From positions 1 through 22,746 of the forward strand of contig CAZRAL010000044.1 in assembly GCA_964598005.1 (NCBI GenBank): 22,746 bases of DNA. The letters run 5' to 3'. This document shows, piece by piece, positions 22,692 to 22,746 of the stretch. This DNA is from CAZRAL01 sp964598005 (lineage in GTDB: Bacteria; Pseudomonadota; Gammaproteobacteria; Burkholderiales; Usitatibacteraceae). The position numbers and the translations under genes were made by a program. The notes beneath the pieces are model-generated. The model was not told the DNA's origin. It worked only from the letters and a program-made list of their open reading frames with translations, and made no database searches. Within the stretch, counting starts at the first letter, position 1. Every line of letters starts with the position of its first letter.

Positions 22692-22741
22692 ATAGTCGTC
22701 CCTGCAAAAGCCCTGACAGCCGCGCCAGCGTTAGCGTTCAT
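22692..22741 (-). repeat. Right copy of 50-bp perfect inverted repeat
   Basis: Exact reverse complement of 1-50. Identity ends at 22691/22692 on the operon side, so the element body would lie right of the window. Together with the left copy it gives an inverted-flank arrangement around the catabolic segment. Confidence 0.85.
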
Positions 22742-22746
22742 GGCGA

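Larger units (their letters stand above)
22184..22746. other. Upstream non-coding region of the phenol operon
   Basis: No gene is supported here. The interval holds the 5' leader (22184-22257), the sigma-54 promoter (22267-22284), the activator site (22405-22420), a 6-bp-arm inverted repeat GCGCTA/TAGCGC (22505-22510 and 22520-22525) of unknown role, and the right copy of the 50-bp terminal repeat (22692-22741). Between about 22530 and 22691 I see only a small inverted repeat TGAGG/CCTCA (22591-22604). A plus-strand frame from 22604 stays open to the window end but has no ribosome-binding site or recognisable product. Confidence 0.6.

Noticed and set aside
1..22746. tRNA, rRNA and CRISPR arrays
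   Set aside because: No regularly spaced repeats and no recognisable tRNA or rRNA sequence were seen on either strand by eye; a covariance search would be needed to exclude small RNAs.

Overview
The window is dominated by one very long minus-strand gene run (about 22183 down to 1687, 21 genes, mostly 9-109 bases apart) encoding a multicomponent phenol hydroxylase and a meta-cleavage pathway from phenol (or alkylphenol) to central metabolism. The protein families and gene order resemble dmp/phe-type clusters of Proteobacteria. I infer a betaproteobacterial aromatic degrader, but no rRNA or housekeeping gene is present to confirm that.

Reading in the direction of transcription (right to left): a sigma-54 promoter (22267-22284) with an upstream DmpR/XylR-like activator site (22405-22420); phenol hydroxylase dmpKLMNOP; ferredoxin dmpQ; catechol 2,3-dioxygenase dmpB; dehydrogenase dmpC; hydratase dmpE; decarboxylase dmpH. 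A four-gene cell-envelope module follows: a YCF48-like beta-propeller lipoprotein, an RND/MMPL transporter, a DUF1302 outer-membrane protein and a DUF1329 periplasmic protein. After a terminator-like hairpin come a degenerate SDR-fold protein, a second 4-oxalocrotonate tautomerase-like gene, a second catechol 2,3-dioxygenase of a different subtype, and finally dmpF, dmpG and dmpI.

Together these genes would hydroxylate phenol to catechol, cleave the ring, pass the semialdehyde through the NAD-dependent 4-oxalocrotonate branch, and end at pyruvate and acetyl-CoA. No 2-hydroxymuconic semialdehyde hydrolase (dmpD) and no regulator gene lie in the window. The envelope module is embedded between two halves of the pathway with tight spacing. 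It is the most interesting candidate for an undescribed system: a trans-envelope transport or protection unit co-expressed with phenol catabolism.

The left 1.7 kb is a mosaic of small mobile or decayed sequence. It holds a 65-residue peptide gene with a double-glycine-like leader motif, a diverged 84-bp direct repeat of that gene's leader, a perfect 16-bp-stem palindrome, a membrane protein with a pilin-like C-terminal domain, a frameshifted gene remnant, and a 141-bp MITE-like element with a CTAA target duplication. A perfect 50-bp inverted repeat sits at the two extremities of the window (1-50 and 22692-22741). This is what would be expected if inverted copies of one insertion sequence bracket the whole catabolic segment.
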